Shown: positions 22,091 through 32,218 of the stretch, in pieces | Position numbering within the stretch: position 1 is the stretch's first letter | How the letters are laid out: each line of letters begins with the position of its first letter | The notes under the pieces: model-generated | What the model was told of the DNA's origin: nothing | The model's database searches: none | What the model saw: only the letters and a program-made list of their open reading frames with translations | Translations under genes and position numbers: made by a program | Assembly: GCF_900324465.2 (NCBI RefSeq) | Contig: NC_046611.1 | Coordinates: 6,630,516 to 6,694,515, forward strand | Source of the DNA: Anabas testudineus | Taxonomy: Eukaryota > Chordata > Actinopteri > Anabantiformes > Anabantidae | DNA length: 64,000 nt | Direction of reading: 5' to 3'

Positions 22091-22099
22091 TCTTTCAAA

Positions 22100-22750
22100 T
22101 AATTTCTGAATTAGTTTATTGTTAAATTGTTGCTTACTGTCAAATTAAGGAAAGGATCTAAAAGGAGGACTTCCACAACGGACACGGTAGAATGTAAAAG
22201 GGAAGAAGACAACAGACGTAACAGCATCTTATCTGTAGATGCTGATCTGTAGCAAGAACCTCTGTCAAGAGCAAACAGCACCCAGACAGAGTCTCAGAAT
22301 CATCTATCACCAGCTTACAATACAGTTCTTTCATCACTACCCAGGCGGTTTTACGGTTGTTCACTGGGACACAAATGAAAGCCCGGTGTAAAAACATGGT
22401 GACCATCAAGTGTTAATGACTCAGTGACTCCACAGGGTTTATAAACCTGCTTTTCCAGCCAGTCAGTCAGAACTGATGAAGCCTTCTGGATGGAAGGTGA
22501 AACATCTTCAAGAACTTAAAACAATTCTGGTTAATACTGAACAGCTATTTTAGAGAAAAGAGGAAAACTTCTGCTGTTTTCACACAGAGGTCAAATAAAT
22601 TAAATAAAATAAATCTGATTGTGATCATACCTCACTGTTATCTCTCCCCTTCTGCTTTCCCCTCTCCTCTCTCTTTCTCTCTCCCTCTCTCTTCTTCCCT
22701 CTTCCTGTCTCTGTTGAGCTACACGTCATTCCACCCTTTGCCCTCTGGGC
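22100..22750. other. Intergenic stretch with a pyrimidine-rich patch
   Basis: No supported gene. A CT-rich low-complexity tract is at about 22645-22710. The 22470-22530 part (AGCCTTCTGGATGGAAGGTGAAAC) resembles a motif often seen in dispersed fish repeats, but I cannot assign it. Confidence 0.45.
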
Positions 22751-22759
22751 CTGTCTGAC

Positions 22760-22845
22760 TCGTCCTGGTGCGGTGGGTCAGTGATGGTCCCATGTAGGGA
22801 CCTCTACAGGCTAGACAGCAGCACCCTGAGTGATAATAAGAATTA
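22760..22845 (+). mobile_element. Tc1-like transposase scrap, same family as 7600-8425
   Basis: GGACCTCTACAGGCTAGACAG, GCAGCACCCTGAGTG and the preceding GGTCAGTGATGG match 8196-8270 closely. Only this short piece is recognisable. It directly precedes a SINE. Confidence 0.7.
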
Positions 22846-22867
22846 GTAGGAAAACCTTGGACAGCAT

Positions 22868-23006
22868 CTGGTCCTGGGTAGGCAGTGTGAGCCTAAGGAG
22901 GTCTTGTCTAAGGACCCCTACTGGTGGTAGGACATGGGATTTGAACCCCATTTTGAACTCCCACATGGGAGACTGTGATGTTACCACTAAACTAACCAGC
23001 CGCTCA
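22868..23006 (-). repeat. tRNA-derived SINE (minus), short copy
   Basis: Reversed, it begins AGCGGCTGGTTAGTTTAGTGG (A-box region) and has GGGGTTCAAATCCC (B box). It is the same family as 29001-29206, sharing CTCCCATGTGGGAG and the GGAGGTCTTG..TAAGGACCC body. Confidence 0.75.
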
Positions 23007-23589
23007 AGACACTGAACGAAGCTCTCTAAGTCTGGTTGTTTTACTGAATGCAATGTTTTTTATTTCTGCACAGGAGAGTCTGACAGTAACATCACAGGTG
23101 GATGGTCAAGTCAAAAATGATTTATTATTATTATTTATTTATTATTATTCACAATATACAGTTATACTCTGTTGTTATCTCAGAGACCTTTGTTGCCATC
23201 TACTAGTTCTGACTGGCTAACACATACACACAAACAGAGTTGCCAGAGGTCTAATATTCAGCCTTGACTGAGATACGAAAGATGCCTCTGAGCTCATCAC
23301 TAAGCTGACAGGACACTTTGCAACATGAGTTTTATCTATTAAAGCAGACAGCTGTGGCTCAGTCACCTATCTTAGACTTCTCCATTTTAGTTCCTGGAAA
23401 TAAGACCAACTTCTCAATAGTGTTGGCCAAAAAGGAGAAATTCATTAGCTAAGAACTAAATGTGAGAAATGGAAGTTTGTGGTTCTGATGTTTTGCAGTT
23501 TCTTTAAATGGGATACTCAGAGGTATACTGTACAGTGGTGATTAGATTCAGGTGTTTCAGTTAATAGGATGAGTCTGGGAGTTCCTGCT

Positions 23590-24420
23590 TTATTTAAAGC
23601 AGAAGAATCTGGGTCTTCACTGTCAAGAGTCTAATCTTGACAATTCAGGTTTGTAAAAATGTAACATGGCTCAGAGAGAGACCTTAAAAGAAACGTTGTT
23701 AAAGCTCAGCAGGCTGAAGAGAGTTTCAGAAATCTTTCTTTAGTGTTTCAACTCCACCAGTCGCTGGTCAGGATGATTATTGTAGTAATGGAAACACTGG
23801 ACACCACTGTTACCCTCCACAGGAATTGTTGACCAACAAAGATCAGAAGAAGACCAAGGTTCTAATAGTCTAGGAGGCCACAAGGAACCCCAGGGTAATT
23901 TCTTAACTGTCATGTAAACTGGAAACCTGGTTACAGTAACTGGGATCACAAGTAGTTTTCTTGTATATAAACTTGTTTTCCGATCACCAGAGAAACCTGG
24001 TTTCTCTCAGTGACCTGGTTTCCTGAGTGCATGTACTGTAATTGTACTGAATGGTGTGCATGGCAGAGATGCAAAGAGGGAGACGCTAATCTCCAGAAAG
24101 AACATTTCTGTCCATCTACAGTTTGATCAAGGCCATGAGGAAAAAAAACAAAAGACAACTGGAAGAGTGTTCTGTGGACAGATGAGACCAAAGTAAGACG
24201 TCTTTATCTTTTGCAACAAGCAAACTCTGCATTCCAGTATAAAAACTGTATCCCATCTGTGAAATATGGTGGTGACAGTGTCATGTTTCCGGGCCTGCTT
24301 TGCTGCGTCTGGACCAGAATGGTTTGTCATCACCGATGGAGCTGGAGAACTGATGAAGATCTGTGAACTCAAGCTCAACATAAACTGGTTCAAAGGGGAA
24401 GGCAACAGATCTAAACACTC
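23590..24420 (+). mobile_element. Decayed Tc1-like transposon, second family
   Basis: A plus-strand transposase remnant is readable in pieces. 24150-24260 gives GRVFCGQMRPK in one frame (equivalent to VLWTDETK). AFQYKNCIPSVKYGGDSVMF follows in the next frame, close to the NTVPTVKYGGGSVMFWG block of Tc1-like transposases. Upstream helix regions are too decayed to read. No terminal repeats were found. It abuts duplicated RNase block B at 24424. Confidence 0.65.
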
Positions 24421-24423
24421 AAG

Positions 24424-25440
24424 TCATTCTACCAACTAATAGTTAAAATAGAAGAAATGTAATAGTCTTTGTAATACAAAGAAGCAAACACAGGCTGACA
24501 AACAGACATGGACTCACATACTTTTACCAAACACAAATATTTAAGATGATGGAGCAATGAATTAACACAATAAGTTACTTTTTTTGTCTCATTTGTCAAC
24601 TTTTTTTTTTCCAGGTTTAGGACTGATCATATTTTAGGCCATATTTTTACAGACATAGAGAAAAAAGTGTTCATTTAACTGAAGCACAACCTCAATTTAG
24701 CAAAAAAAATATTATTCAGTTTATTATTATCATATTAATACTGAATACTTTATTGATCCCCAAATTATGTGAAAAAGTGTCAAAGTTTATCGTATGTAAT
24801 AAGGAAGTTAACGGTGCAGATTTAAGAAAAGGGTGAATTTGTGTTATGATGTGAAATTAGTATTTACTGTAACTACTCTATATAATTTGATTATTTATAA
24901 ATTACATTTTAGCTTTGTTAAAGCTGTGCTTTACTTTTAATTGCTTAGTAAAATAGCTTTGTGACACAGACACACCTACCAACACACAGACATACACCCA
25001 TAATTTTAAGGATGGTTTTGATTGGATAGATTTTGTTTGAACCAGTGTTGTGATGACACGCATGTACTTCTTGATTCTATAGTTTCCTGTGAAGAAAAGT
25101 ATAAATTGCATATGAAAAAGAAAATAAAGTGTTCAGACTCCTGCTCTCCTGAATGACCTGCACAGACCTTACTGTGTTTACCACCTCTGTAGCTTAGCTT
25201 AGAAACAACTGAGAATATTTGCCACTCAATTTGCAAAGTGACACCACCTAAAGCTCTCAAACTAAGGTAAGACTTAATGTTGTTATTGTGGGTTTTTAGC
25301 TTCTATTACAGGCATAGGGGTAATGGTTGTGCATTGAATAATTTTTGCTTATAATACTTTAAAGTAACATTTTTAGTGTTACTTACTCCGACTTTTACTT
25401 AGTACACAATATTCCGACACTTAGTATTAGTACCTTTATT
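24424..25440 (+). repeat. Segmental duplicate block B (RNase promoter, exon 1, start of intron 1)
   Basis: This is the second copy of 1-1060. It includes the upstream A/T-rich stretch, TATA box, exon 1 and the splice donor. An extra short segment with TTTATTGATCCCC at about 24748 distinguishes it from block A. It serves the RNase gene at 26467. Confidence 0.85.
25100..25266 (+). promoter_or_regulatory. TATA box and untranslated exon 1 of RNase gene 2
   Basis: The TATA box (TATAAATT) is at 25100-25107. Exon 1 starts near 25130 and ends at 25266 (AAG|GTAAGA), matching gene 1's exon nearly base for base. The coding-exon acceptor (CTTCACCAG) ends at 26460, giving an intron of about 1.2 kb that has since taken in a SINE. 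Confidence 0.7.
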
Positions 25441-25770
25441 TAAGTAAAGCACGTGAATACTTCTATCACCACTTCATATTGTAGATCTGCAATAATTTAA
25501 GTTTCTATTCAAACAGCCTGTCTAGTTTAAATATTAATCTTAAGTCAAATTAAGGTGACAAGCTAACGTTGTTTGTCCTCCAGCACAGTGTATAAACTGA
25601 TCGAGTTACAAAGACAGCTGAGCAACTCCTGCCTGGACCACAGTGGGTGAACTAACCAGCCAACCAATCAACCAACCAATTCTCATCAACAAAACATACA
25701 GTAAGAGAAAACCATATTAAAACATTAAACCATATGTTGGACCATAATATAAAAATAATAATAATAATAA

Positions 25771-25953
25771 TGAATCCTTTATTGATTCCCCTTGGGGAAA
25801 TTGTGGATGGAGAGCTGCTAGACGGTATTTCAGTGCTACAATACAGGGTTTCAGTGTCTTGTCCAAGGACACCTCAGCAAGTAGCCAGGAGGAACCAGGA
25901 ATTGAACCCCTCACCCTGGGGTTCATAGGCGACTGCTTTACCACTGGAGCGAC
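25771..25953 (-). repeat. tRNA-derived SINE in intron 1 of RNase gene 2
   Basis: The reverse strand begins GTCGCTCCAGTGGTAAAGCA (A-box region) and has GGGGTTCAATTCCTGG (B box). It ends in a TTTCCCCAAGGGGAATCAAT tail of the LINE-partner type plus an (ATT)n run at 25754-25770. It is absent from the gene 1 intron, so it arrived after the duplication or was lost there. Confidence 0.8.
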
Positions 25954-26466
25954 ATAAAACAAAAAACATATAAGCATATGATTTTAAATTACATTAATCA
26001 AAAAAACACAAGACCCCTACTCATATACATGATGGTAGCTGAAAGATTTCCTTATGAAATAGGAAAACCCTTTGAAAGATCTGTGTCATCAGTACTTGTC
26101 AATGGTTTAGTTTTTTGCTATTGCTCTGGAAAAGGAAACAATTTTTAAAGGAAAGGATTATACTACATTAAACCAACATTTAATCAAATGGTAAACAATT
26201 TTATGGACCAGTTAATGAAGAAAAATATTTACAACAGGCTTTGTTATCTTAACACACAGCTAAAAGACTGGAGTCATTATTGTATTAACCTGTAGTTATC
26301 AGTACTACAGACCTTGAAGTCCTACATCTAACATTTTGTACATTTTCTCACAATTGACTGTTTGATATCTATTTAATATAGGAAGTATTATCTAAAACTA
26401 AAACAAAATCAGCAGGTAATGAGAAGATGGACTAATGTAAACTCTCTTTTTCTTCACCAGGGAATC

Positions 26467-26877
26467 ATGAAGGTTCAACTCATCTGTTCACTGCTGGTAC
26501 TGCTCTTTGTTGTATCTGAGAGCACAACAACAGCTGCAGAGGCCGCCCGCAGATACAAGATTTTCGAAAGACAACATATCAAAAAGAATATGACATTAGA
26601 TCAGTGTGATGATTTTATGAAAGCTGTAAATGCTATTGAAGGAGGTTTCAAGGAGAAAAATACATTTATCATTTCTGATGCTGATACCATCCAATTGAAT
26701 TGTTTAAACCCCAAAATGAAAAATGACATAGTCGAAACTAAAAATAAATACAGAGCTATTTACTGTGAGTTGAGTTCTGATGGTAAATACACTGGAAAAG
26801 AATATTATGAGAGACTAAAAATCTCATGTAAAGACAACCTCCCTGTGCATTTTATTGGCTTTTGTAAGCATCGTTAA
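26467..26877 (+). CDS. Secreted RNase A-family protein (gene 2)
   Basis: 136 residues, single coding exon, ATG six bases after the acceptor. An upstream in-frame ATG at 26419 lies in the intron and is not used. Residues 1-24 form a signal peptide. The catalytic trio is complete: His12 in ERQHIKK, Lys41 in FKEKNTF and His119 in PVHF. Thr45 of the pyrimidine pocket is kept (NTF). Cys40 is Phe and Cys95 is absent, so, as in gene 1, the 40-95 disulfide is lost while C26-C84 and C58-C110 remain. An extra cysteine stands near the C-terminus (GFCKHR), which could allow dimerisation. Family: extracellular RNases with angiogenic or antibacterial roles in fish. Inference: this copy is probably catalytically able. 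A poly(A) signal lies near 27000. Confidence 0.88.
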   Translation: MKVQLICSLLVLLFVVSESTTTAAEAARRYKIFERQHIKKNMTLDQCDDFMKAVNAIEGGFKEKNTFIISDADTIQLNCLNPKMKNDIVETKNKYRAIYCELSSDGKYTGKEYYERLKISCKDNLPVHFIGFCKHR

Positions 26878-27629
26878 AGCCTGCGCTTAATTATTTGTTA
26901 GACATAATGATATAAAATGTCATCTGAATCATTTAAATATCTTCTTATGACTAAAGTGTGTGCTGATTGCTGGAGATAATGCTAATAATAGTAATCAATA
27001 AATAAAAACATTGATTAGGGATTGTGAGAATGTGAATAAATGTCAAAGAATATGTTGGAATAAACTCACTTATGCATTTTGCATCTGTTCAATCATTTTT
27101 ATTTTCTGATGTTAAAATCTAAAGAAATAACAACAATAAATTATAATAAATAACTTTGCCTGCAGCTGTGATTTTATTTGTTCACCACACCAACAACTTG
27201 CAGAACTTTATCAGTCTATAGACATTTCTTCAATGACTGAGTTGCTATTTACAAATATATGCAGCATGGAGAGCAGAACAAACCTTAGATTTTCTATAGT
27301 CCTGCAGAACTAAACCAAATATTTGCTATTTAAATAGTAAATTTAACAATTAACCTTTCAGGGAGTGATGATCTTAAGCATTCTTTACACATTGTCCTCT
27401 TTGTGTCCCCAAAAATTAGCCATGCTGAATTGAATATTGTACTCTTACCACATCCATTAACCCTCTGATACCTGACCTATAAGACCTGCTATGATTTATT
27501 TTCCACAGTCAACAAGGTTTAAAACCCTAAACTGAATCCAGATGATGCTATGATATCTTGTATTGTACCGCAATAAATTAAGTTGTCCAAATGAACCAGG
27601 CCAGAAGCAGATCATATATGTGCACTACT

Positions 27630-27745
27630 TGATTTCTGCTGCTTTCTGCCCTGTACCTCTGACCTTTATTCAGAAACGTGCCGTCGCTCCAATGAACATT
27701 GGTAACTGCACTGTAACATGCAAAGGAGTAAACAGGCTACTTTAA
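27630..27745 (+). pseudogene. Relic of a fourth RNase A-family gene
   Basis: The stretch TTTCTGCTGCTTTCTGCCC then CTCTGACCTTTATTCAGAAA aligns with the signal peptide and start of the mature region of gene 1 (TTTCTGCTGGTGCTGCTCTC, CTCTGAACTTTTATGACAAG). The residues read PLTFIQKRAVAPMNIGNC against gene 1's PLNFYDKHVTPNMEINDC. The His12 position is Arg. Homology ends after the C26 position, and there is no initiator ATG or complete frame. It is a broken host gene, not an element. Confidence 0.7.
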
Positions 27746-27882
27746 GTACACTGGTGATTGTAAATATGATCAAAACATAGATTTCCTTACTGCTTACGCT
27801 GGTTTAATTTTTTACAAAGGTTACATAGGAAGATGTCAGAAAAGAAGATGTAGAAAGAACAAATGGTTAATAATCAACTACA

Positions 27883-27945
27883 CCTGCCTCCTCTTAACCA
27901 TGTGTCTGTTCATCCTGTGTACATGTGGTTAAGAGGAGGCAGGTA
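27883..27945. repeat. Perfect 19-bp hairpin
   Basis: ACCTGCCTCCTCTTAACCA (27883-27901) is the exact reverse complement of 27927-27945, with a 25-base spacer. It ends next to a SINE-like stretch. Confidence 0.8.
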
Positions 27946-28085
27946 ACGGGCAGCACAGTGGTAGAACTGTCAGAACTCCTGCCCCACAGTGAACAGGTCC
28001 AGGGTCCAAATCTAACAGCTGGGCCTTTTCTGTGTCGAGTTTTCACTTTGCCACTGTGTTTGTGTGGGTTTACTTCCACAAAATA
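27946..28085 (+). repeat. Degenerate SINE-like repeat
   Basis: GGGCAGCACAGTGGTAGAAC, CAGGTCCAGGGTCCAAATCT and GCTGGGCCTTTTCTGTGT follow the order of a very common fish repeat with a tRNA-like head (GGCGGCACGGTGG.., GGTTCGAATCCC.., GGCCTTTCTGTGT). It is diverged. Confidence 0.55.
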
Positions 28086-28089
28086 TCAA

Positions 28090-28870
28090 AATAAATAAAC
28101 ATGATTCTTTATTTAATGTTTGTTTTCAGTAGTTTTCTTTATTAAGAATGATCATATAATTGTGTAGAATGAATTTTAAAGATGTTTAAGTTCACATTAT
28201 GCAGACTTGTGCCATGGTTCTCTCCTGCTCTCTGTGTTTTCCTGTTCTCTCCTTCCTTCACTCCTTTCTCCTGACTTGATCACCATACCAATCAGCTGAT
28301 GCTCTCCACCTGTGTCTGTCTTGTTTGAACCTTCCTGTTTTTTCTGTCCAGTTGTCAGATTGTTTTGTGCCACTCCAGAGTCCCAAGCTGTTCCCTTGAG
28401 ACCTTTTGATTGTGGAGTATGGAGTTCTTCTTGTCTGCAGCCCAGGCACCATCATCTTGGAGCGCTGCAAACGTCCGGCATCTTTCCTTCACTAACTCCC
28501 CCTTTCCACTCAAATCTTCAGACAATCATCAAGAGAGCAGCAGTGACACTGCAATGACTCTGTGTGGCCTGATGATGGAACCTATGCAGAGATTTCTGTA
28601 CTTCATATTGTTTGTCCAGGTACAACAACCCTTGTTTAAATGTCTCTTGCATCAGAAGAGAAGGAGGATTCACCACAGACAGTCACAGACAGTGTAGTAT
28701 ACACATTCACCAGCAGAGGAAGTGCCATGCACATAAGTCATGGTACTTAAAGCTTTAAAGCTTCACCTCAAGAGGAGATGAGAACATTGTACTTTAAAGG
28801 TTAATATTGCTGTTATTACCAACCCTGGTTTAACATCACCTGTGGAATGCAGTGGCTGCTTTGTCCAACT
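28090..28870. other. Intergenic stretch, no gene seen
   Basis: An open frame of about 95 codons at 28410-28697 (+) has no splice context, family similarity or signal features. I treat the stretch as noncoding. Confidence 0.5.
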
Positions 28871-28874
28871 CTCC

Positions 28875-29390
28875 ATAGTCAGGTGCTGTAGTTCATGTGG
28901 TAGATTTAATCAGATTTTTGTAAATACATTAAAATCCATCAGTGATGGTGAATTATTCTGTACTAGTGTGCAGTATGGTTGATTTGGAGTACAATCATTT
29001 TTACATTACATTTTAGTCATTTAGCAGACGCTTTTACCCAAAGCAACTTACAAGTCAGTACAAGGTACAAGGGTAGGCAGGGCAGCATGAGGAGGTCTTG
29101 CCTAAGGACCCATACTGGAGGTAGGCCACAGCTGGGGATTGAACCCCAGTCTCCCACATGGGAGGCAGTGATGTGATAGTGTAGACCACTACACTAACCA
29201 GCCGCTAACTCGCTAAAACTTGCTTTTGAATAAACTTCTGAACGTTATGACTTGATTGCTGAAAAGTTAATTTAAATATACTGACAGATAGTACAGAGTA
29301 TTGAGCTATACCTACGACTTCCTGGATCAGTTAATTTGAATATGATGAATACAGAGCTGTATGTGACCTGTCTCTGTTCAGGGGAAAGAG
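28875..29390 (+). repeat. RNase-array noncoding module, copy D, split by a SINE
   Basis: The left part (28875-28995) has CATAGTCAGGTGCTGTAGTT and GGTGAATTATTCTGT. The right part (29207-29390) has AATTTAAATATACTGACAGA, TGAATACAGAGCTGT and CTCTGTTCAGG. These match module A in order. The SINE at 29001-29206 fills the gap, so it inserted into the module. Confidence 0.6.
29001..29206 (-). repeat. tRNA-derived SINE (minus)
   Basis: Reversed, it starts AGCGGCTGGTTAGTGTAGTGG (A-box region) and has GGGGTTCAATCCCC (B box). It ends with the tail TAAGTTGCTTTGGGTAAAAG and CGTCTGCTAAATGACTAAAA, a terminus seen widely in fish. Complete by eye. Confidence 0.85.
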
Positions 29391-29869
29391 ATAGTTGGAA
29401 AACTAACAGGACAATAACAAGACTTCTAACAAAGTAATTCAATGTGAGGAACAAATATTAAACCTCAATAAGGAAGAAAATGGTCTTTATTCATGCAGCT
29501 GTTACAGTGGTAATCTGTGAATATGTTATTAAATAGAGCAATGAATCAGTTATTAAAGTCACAGTATAGTTTAGCTGAGATTAACATATCTGATAGTAAT
29601 TCACCTCATCATTTCAGAACACTGTAATAGATTTTCTACTGGACTAGTTTAAGTGTTAAGTAAGGCTTTTAATGTTTTCTCTTATATTGACTTCAGTATA
29701 TACTGTATTTATATATGTACGTTGGTGTTAACATGTTTCCATCAATGAAATGAGAAGAAAAACATTTCTGACTTTAACACTGAACTCAGACAACTGAGTT
29801 AATAAAATAAACATTTCACAAGCAGCTCTTGTTTTCTCCAGTGAGACAAATGTAGTTGTAAAATAATTC

Positions 29870-30135
29870 AAATACCTCTGTGATGGGGAATTGTTGTGTA
29901 TCTGATCGTCTGGTTCATTATCTAGTTGCTACAAAGAAGGGGAATCACAGGACAACTATATTGAATGTACTCTATACTGTCTGTATTTGAATACACAGAT
30001 GAGCATTTTGGAGTCACAGGAGATGCATTAATGTGTTCTTGGTTCAGTTAACTTGCATATGTTCAATACAGAGCTGTCTGTGACTTATCTCTGTTCAAAT
30101 ACAAAACCTATTAGCACTCAGCATTCAAATCACTG
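29870..30135 (+). repeat. RNase-array noncoding module, copy C
   Basis: It shares GATGGGGAATTGTTGTGT, ATCTAGTTGCTACAAAGAAG, AGTTAACTTGCATATG and ATACAGAGCTGTCTGTGACT with copies A and B. It lies about 0.8 kb before the promoter of RNase gene 3. A weaker echo is at 30760-30860. Confidence 0.65.
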
Positions 30136-30292
30136 TAGTGTTTTATCGTCCACACTATTGTTTGGGTCTAGTCGTTGATCTCTCTTCATATTATATGGTT
30201 GTTGGTGGATTCAGACTAAATTGTTGAGACGTGCATATTAGCTCAAACCAAAGTCTCCCATGTTGTTCTCAGGACAAAGGCAGTTTATTAAC

Positions 30293-30294
<2 letters not shown>

Positions 30295-30334
<40 letters not shown>
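30295..30334. repeat. (GT)n microsatellite
   Basis: About 40 bases of uninterrupted alternating T and G. Confidence 0.97.
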
Positions 30335-30336
<2 letters not shown>

Positions 30337-30896
30337 ACTGTTTTATCTGAATATTCAGTCTGAAGAGTTGGGCTACAATCAGTAATTCTTATGTGTTCAC
30401 AGCTACTATGGCCAACATTAGGGAAGGATCATAATTAGTGAAAACAGATCATAATTGCTAATTTGTAGTCACACACAAGCAAATGTGAAGTCAGATGTGC
30501 TGCATACGCATTTGCTACACCTGGTATGTTTGTGAAGGTTCAGTCATCTAGATGCCATGACTTAAATTACCGATACATCTGATCCAGTGGATCTCTGCAC
30601 ATTGCATGAGATTAATGATTTTGTATACGTTCCATGCTTGAAGATATGTGGGGTTAAATATTTTCCAAGCTATGACTAGAGAGCCACAACAATGAGGGCT
30701 CAATCAGTGTGCAGATATGGGTTCCACCATGTGGTGGCATGTTCTCAGTTTCATTAACTTGTCTGACGGGTCTACAGGTAGTTTGCATCGTCTACTTGCA
30801 AATCTCATATACAGAACTGTTCATCTGATTTCTGTTTAGATACATATTTATTCAAACTGAACAAAGAAGTAGGTGTTCCCTATTTGTTTGAACAGT

Positions 30897-31036
30897 ATAT
30901 AATGACGTTCTGGTAAGAAGACTGCAGCTTCAGAGAACTTCCTTTACTGAAGACCATCTGGTGCGTCAGACAACCAACTCCTGCTGTGTCACCAGTGTGT
31001 GAATCTACCGACCAACTACCCAAATCCAGCAAAAAG
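30897..31036 (+). promoter_or_regulatory. TATA box and untranslated exon 1 of RNase gene 3
   Basis: TATATAAT at 30897-30904 precedes a probable start near 30930. The exon ends at 31036 (AAAAAG|GTACAG). The acceptor (CCTCACCAG) ends at 31263, giving a 227-bp intron. The exon resembles those of genes 1 and 2 in layout, less so in sequence. Confidence 0.65.
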
Positions 31037-31269
31037 GTACAGTACATCAATTTAAAGTTAGCATTAAATGTGCTTGATGATCTAAAGTGTCCCCAGTGAT
31101 CCTCAGACATGAGTGATAGTTAAATTAAGAACCTGTTTTTGATATTTGAACTGAGACATTGATGCTGTATCTAAATGATTGTCTAAATAAACATGTTGCT
31201 TGAAAGTTGTGCTTCTAACGTCTTTATCAGAACAAGAACTTGTGTTTTCCTTTTCCTCACCAGTGAATC

Positions 31270-31668
31270 ATGAAGATCCAGTTTGCTTGTCTGTTGCTGC
31301 TGCTGCTGTCTGCCACCGTGATCTGTGAGCACACCTTCCATGAGAAGCATGTCATCGAGGAGGCAGACGGGAAAGACTGTACTAAAATATTGGAGAGTAG
31401 AAACCTCTTCGCATCAAAGAAGCACAAAGGCTGCAAGCATTCCATGAAATTTGTTGTGGAAAGTGACGGGCAGACTGTCAACAGCGTGTGTGCAGGGGGT
31501 GTTAAGAAGGGGAAAAGTAAAAAACCTTTTCAAATTCTCAAATGCAAACTTGATAAAAAGAGTACATTTCCTAAATGTGTCTACACCACAGAAAGTCGCA
31601 ATGCACCCATTACAGTCAAATGTAAAGATAACAAGGTTGTACACTTCAAACCTGCTAAAAAGAATTGA
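31270..31668 (+). CDS. Secreted RNase A-family protein, angiogenin-like (gene 3)
   Basis: 132 residues in one coding exon. Signal peptide about 1-20. This is the canonical member: His12 in HEKHV, Cys40-Lys41 in KGCKHSMKF and His119 in VVHF. All six cysteines of the three-disulfide fish/angiogenin type are present (26-84, 40-95 via FPKCVY, 58-110). The RNase A residues Asn44-Thr45 are replaced by Met-Lys, so the pyrimidine pocket differs. The protein is very basic (VKKGKSKKPF and PAKKN), as in antibacterial or angiogenic relatives. Its closeness to the classical family, against genes 1 and 2, suggests it retains the ancestral function. A poly(A) signal is at 31758-31763. Confidence 0.92.
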   Translation: MKIQFACLLLLLLSATVICEHTFHEKHVIEEADGKDCTKILESRNLFASKKHKGCKHSMKFVVESDGQTVNSVCAGGVKKGKSKKPFQILKCKLDKKSTFPKCVYTTESRNAPITVKCKDNKVVHFKPAKKN

Positions 31669-31799
31669 GCATCTGCCAGATACTCCTGTTTGTTGTCTGA
31701 GATAAAATGCTTATCTTTACATCTTATTGTGGTTTTGTCATCCTGCCAAACCTGCAGAATAAATTCACACAAAAAAAAAACAAAAACTTGCTGCTTCGG

Positions 31800-32215
31800 A
31801 GAATTTCTTTTACTTTAAATTGAGGATGCAAACATGGATGTGAAGTCAAGGTCAACCTTGACAAGCAGGTTGTTTTGCTGGAAACTAACAAATGGCATGC
31901 TGAAATATTGTTTCACACTGATAATGACTAACTTTATGTTTTTGCTGTACAGCTATTAAAAGATGTTGCACTCTCGAGATTATTGCCGCTATATTACTTA
32001 TTGATTTAAAATTCTATGTTTTGACGTTTGCAGAGTAGAAATGAGTAGAATGTTCTAAATGCATTTTTTGTTCCTGGCAACAAAGTTTTTATTAATAAAA
32101 TTCCTCACAGACTTAAAGTTAGTTTCACAGTGATGTACTGGACATTTAGTTAGTTACAGCTTCTACTGGACGTCCTGAAGTACATTCACAAAGTGAAGTT
32201 AACTGTGTACTGATC
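31800..32215. other. Intergenic stretch between RNase array and connexin locus
   Basis: AT-rich, no supported feature. It marks the switch from plus-strand RNase genes to minus-strand genes. Confidence 0.5.
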
Positions 32216-32218
32216 ACT

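Noticed and set aside
22158-22409. Possible RNase relic near module B
   Set aside because: A plus-strand MVTIKC followed by a stop recalls gene 1, but no cysteine spacing or flanking match supports it.
22430-22530. Dispersed-repeat-like motif (CTTCTGGATGGAAGGTGAAAC)
   Set aside because: It resembles motifs often found in fish repeats, but I could not define ends or family.
26419-26466. Upstream in-frame ATG for RNase gene 2
   Set aside because: It lies in the intron before the TTCTTCACCAG acceptor, and the downstream ATG starts directly with a signal peptide as in genes 1 and 3.
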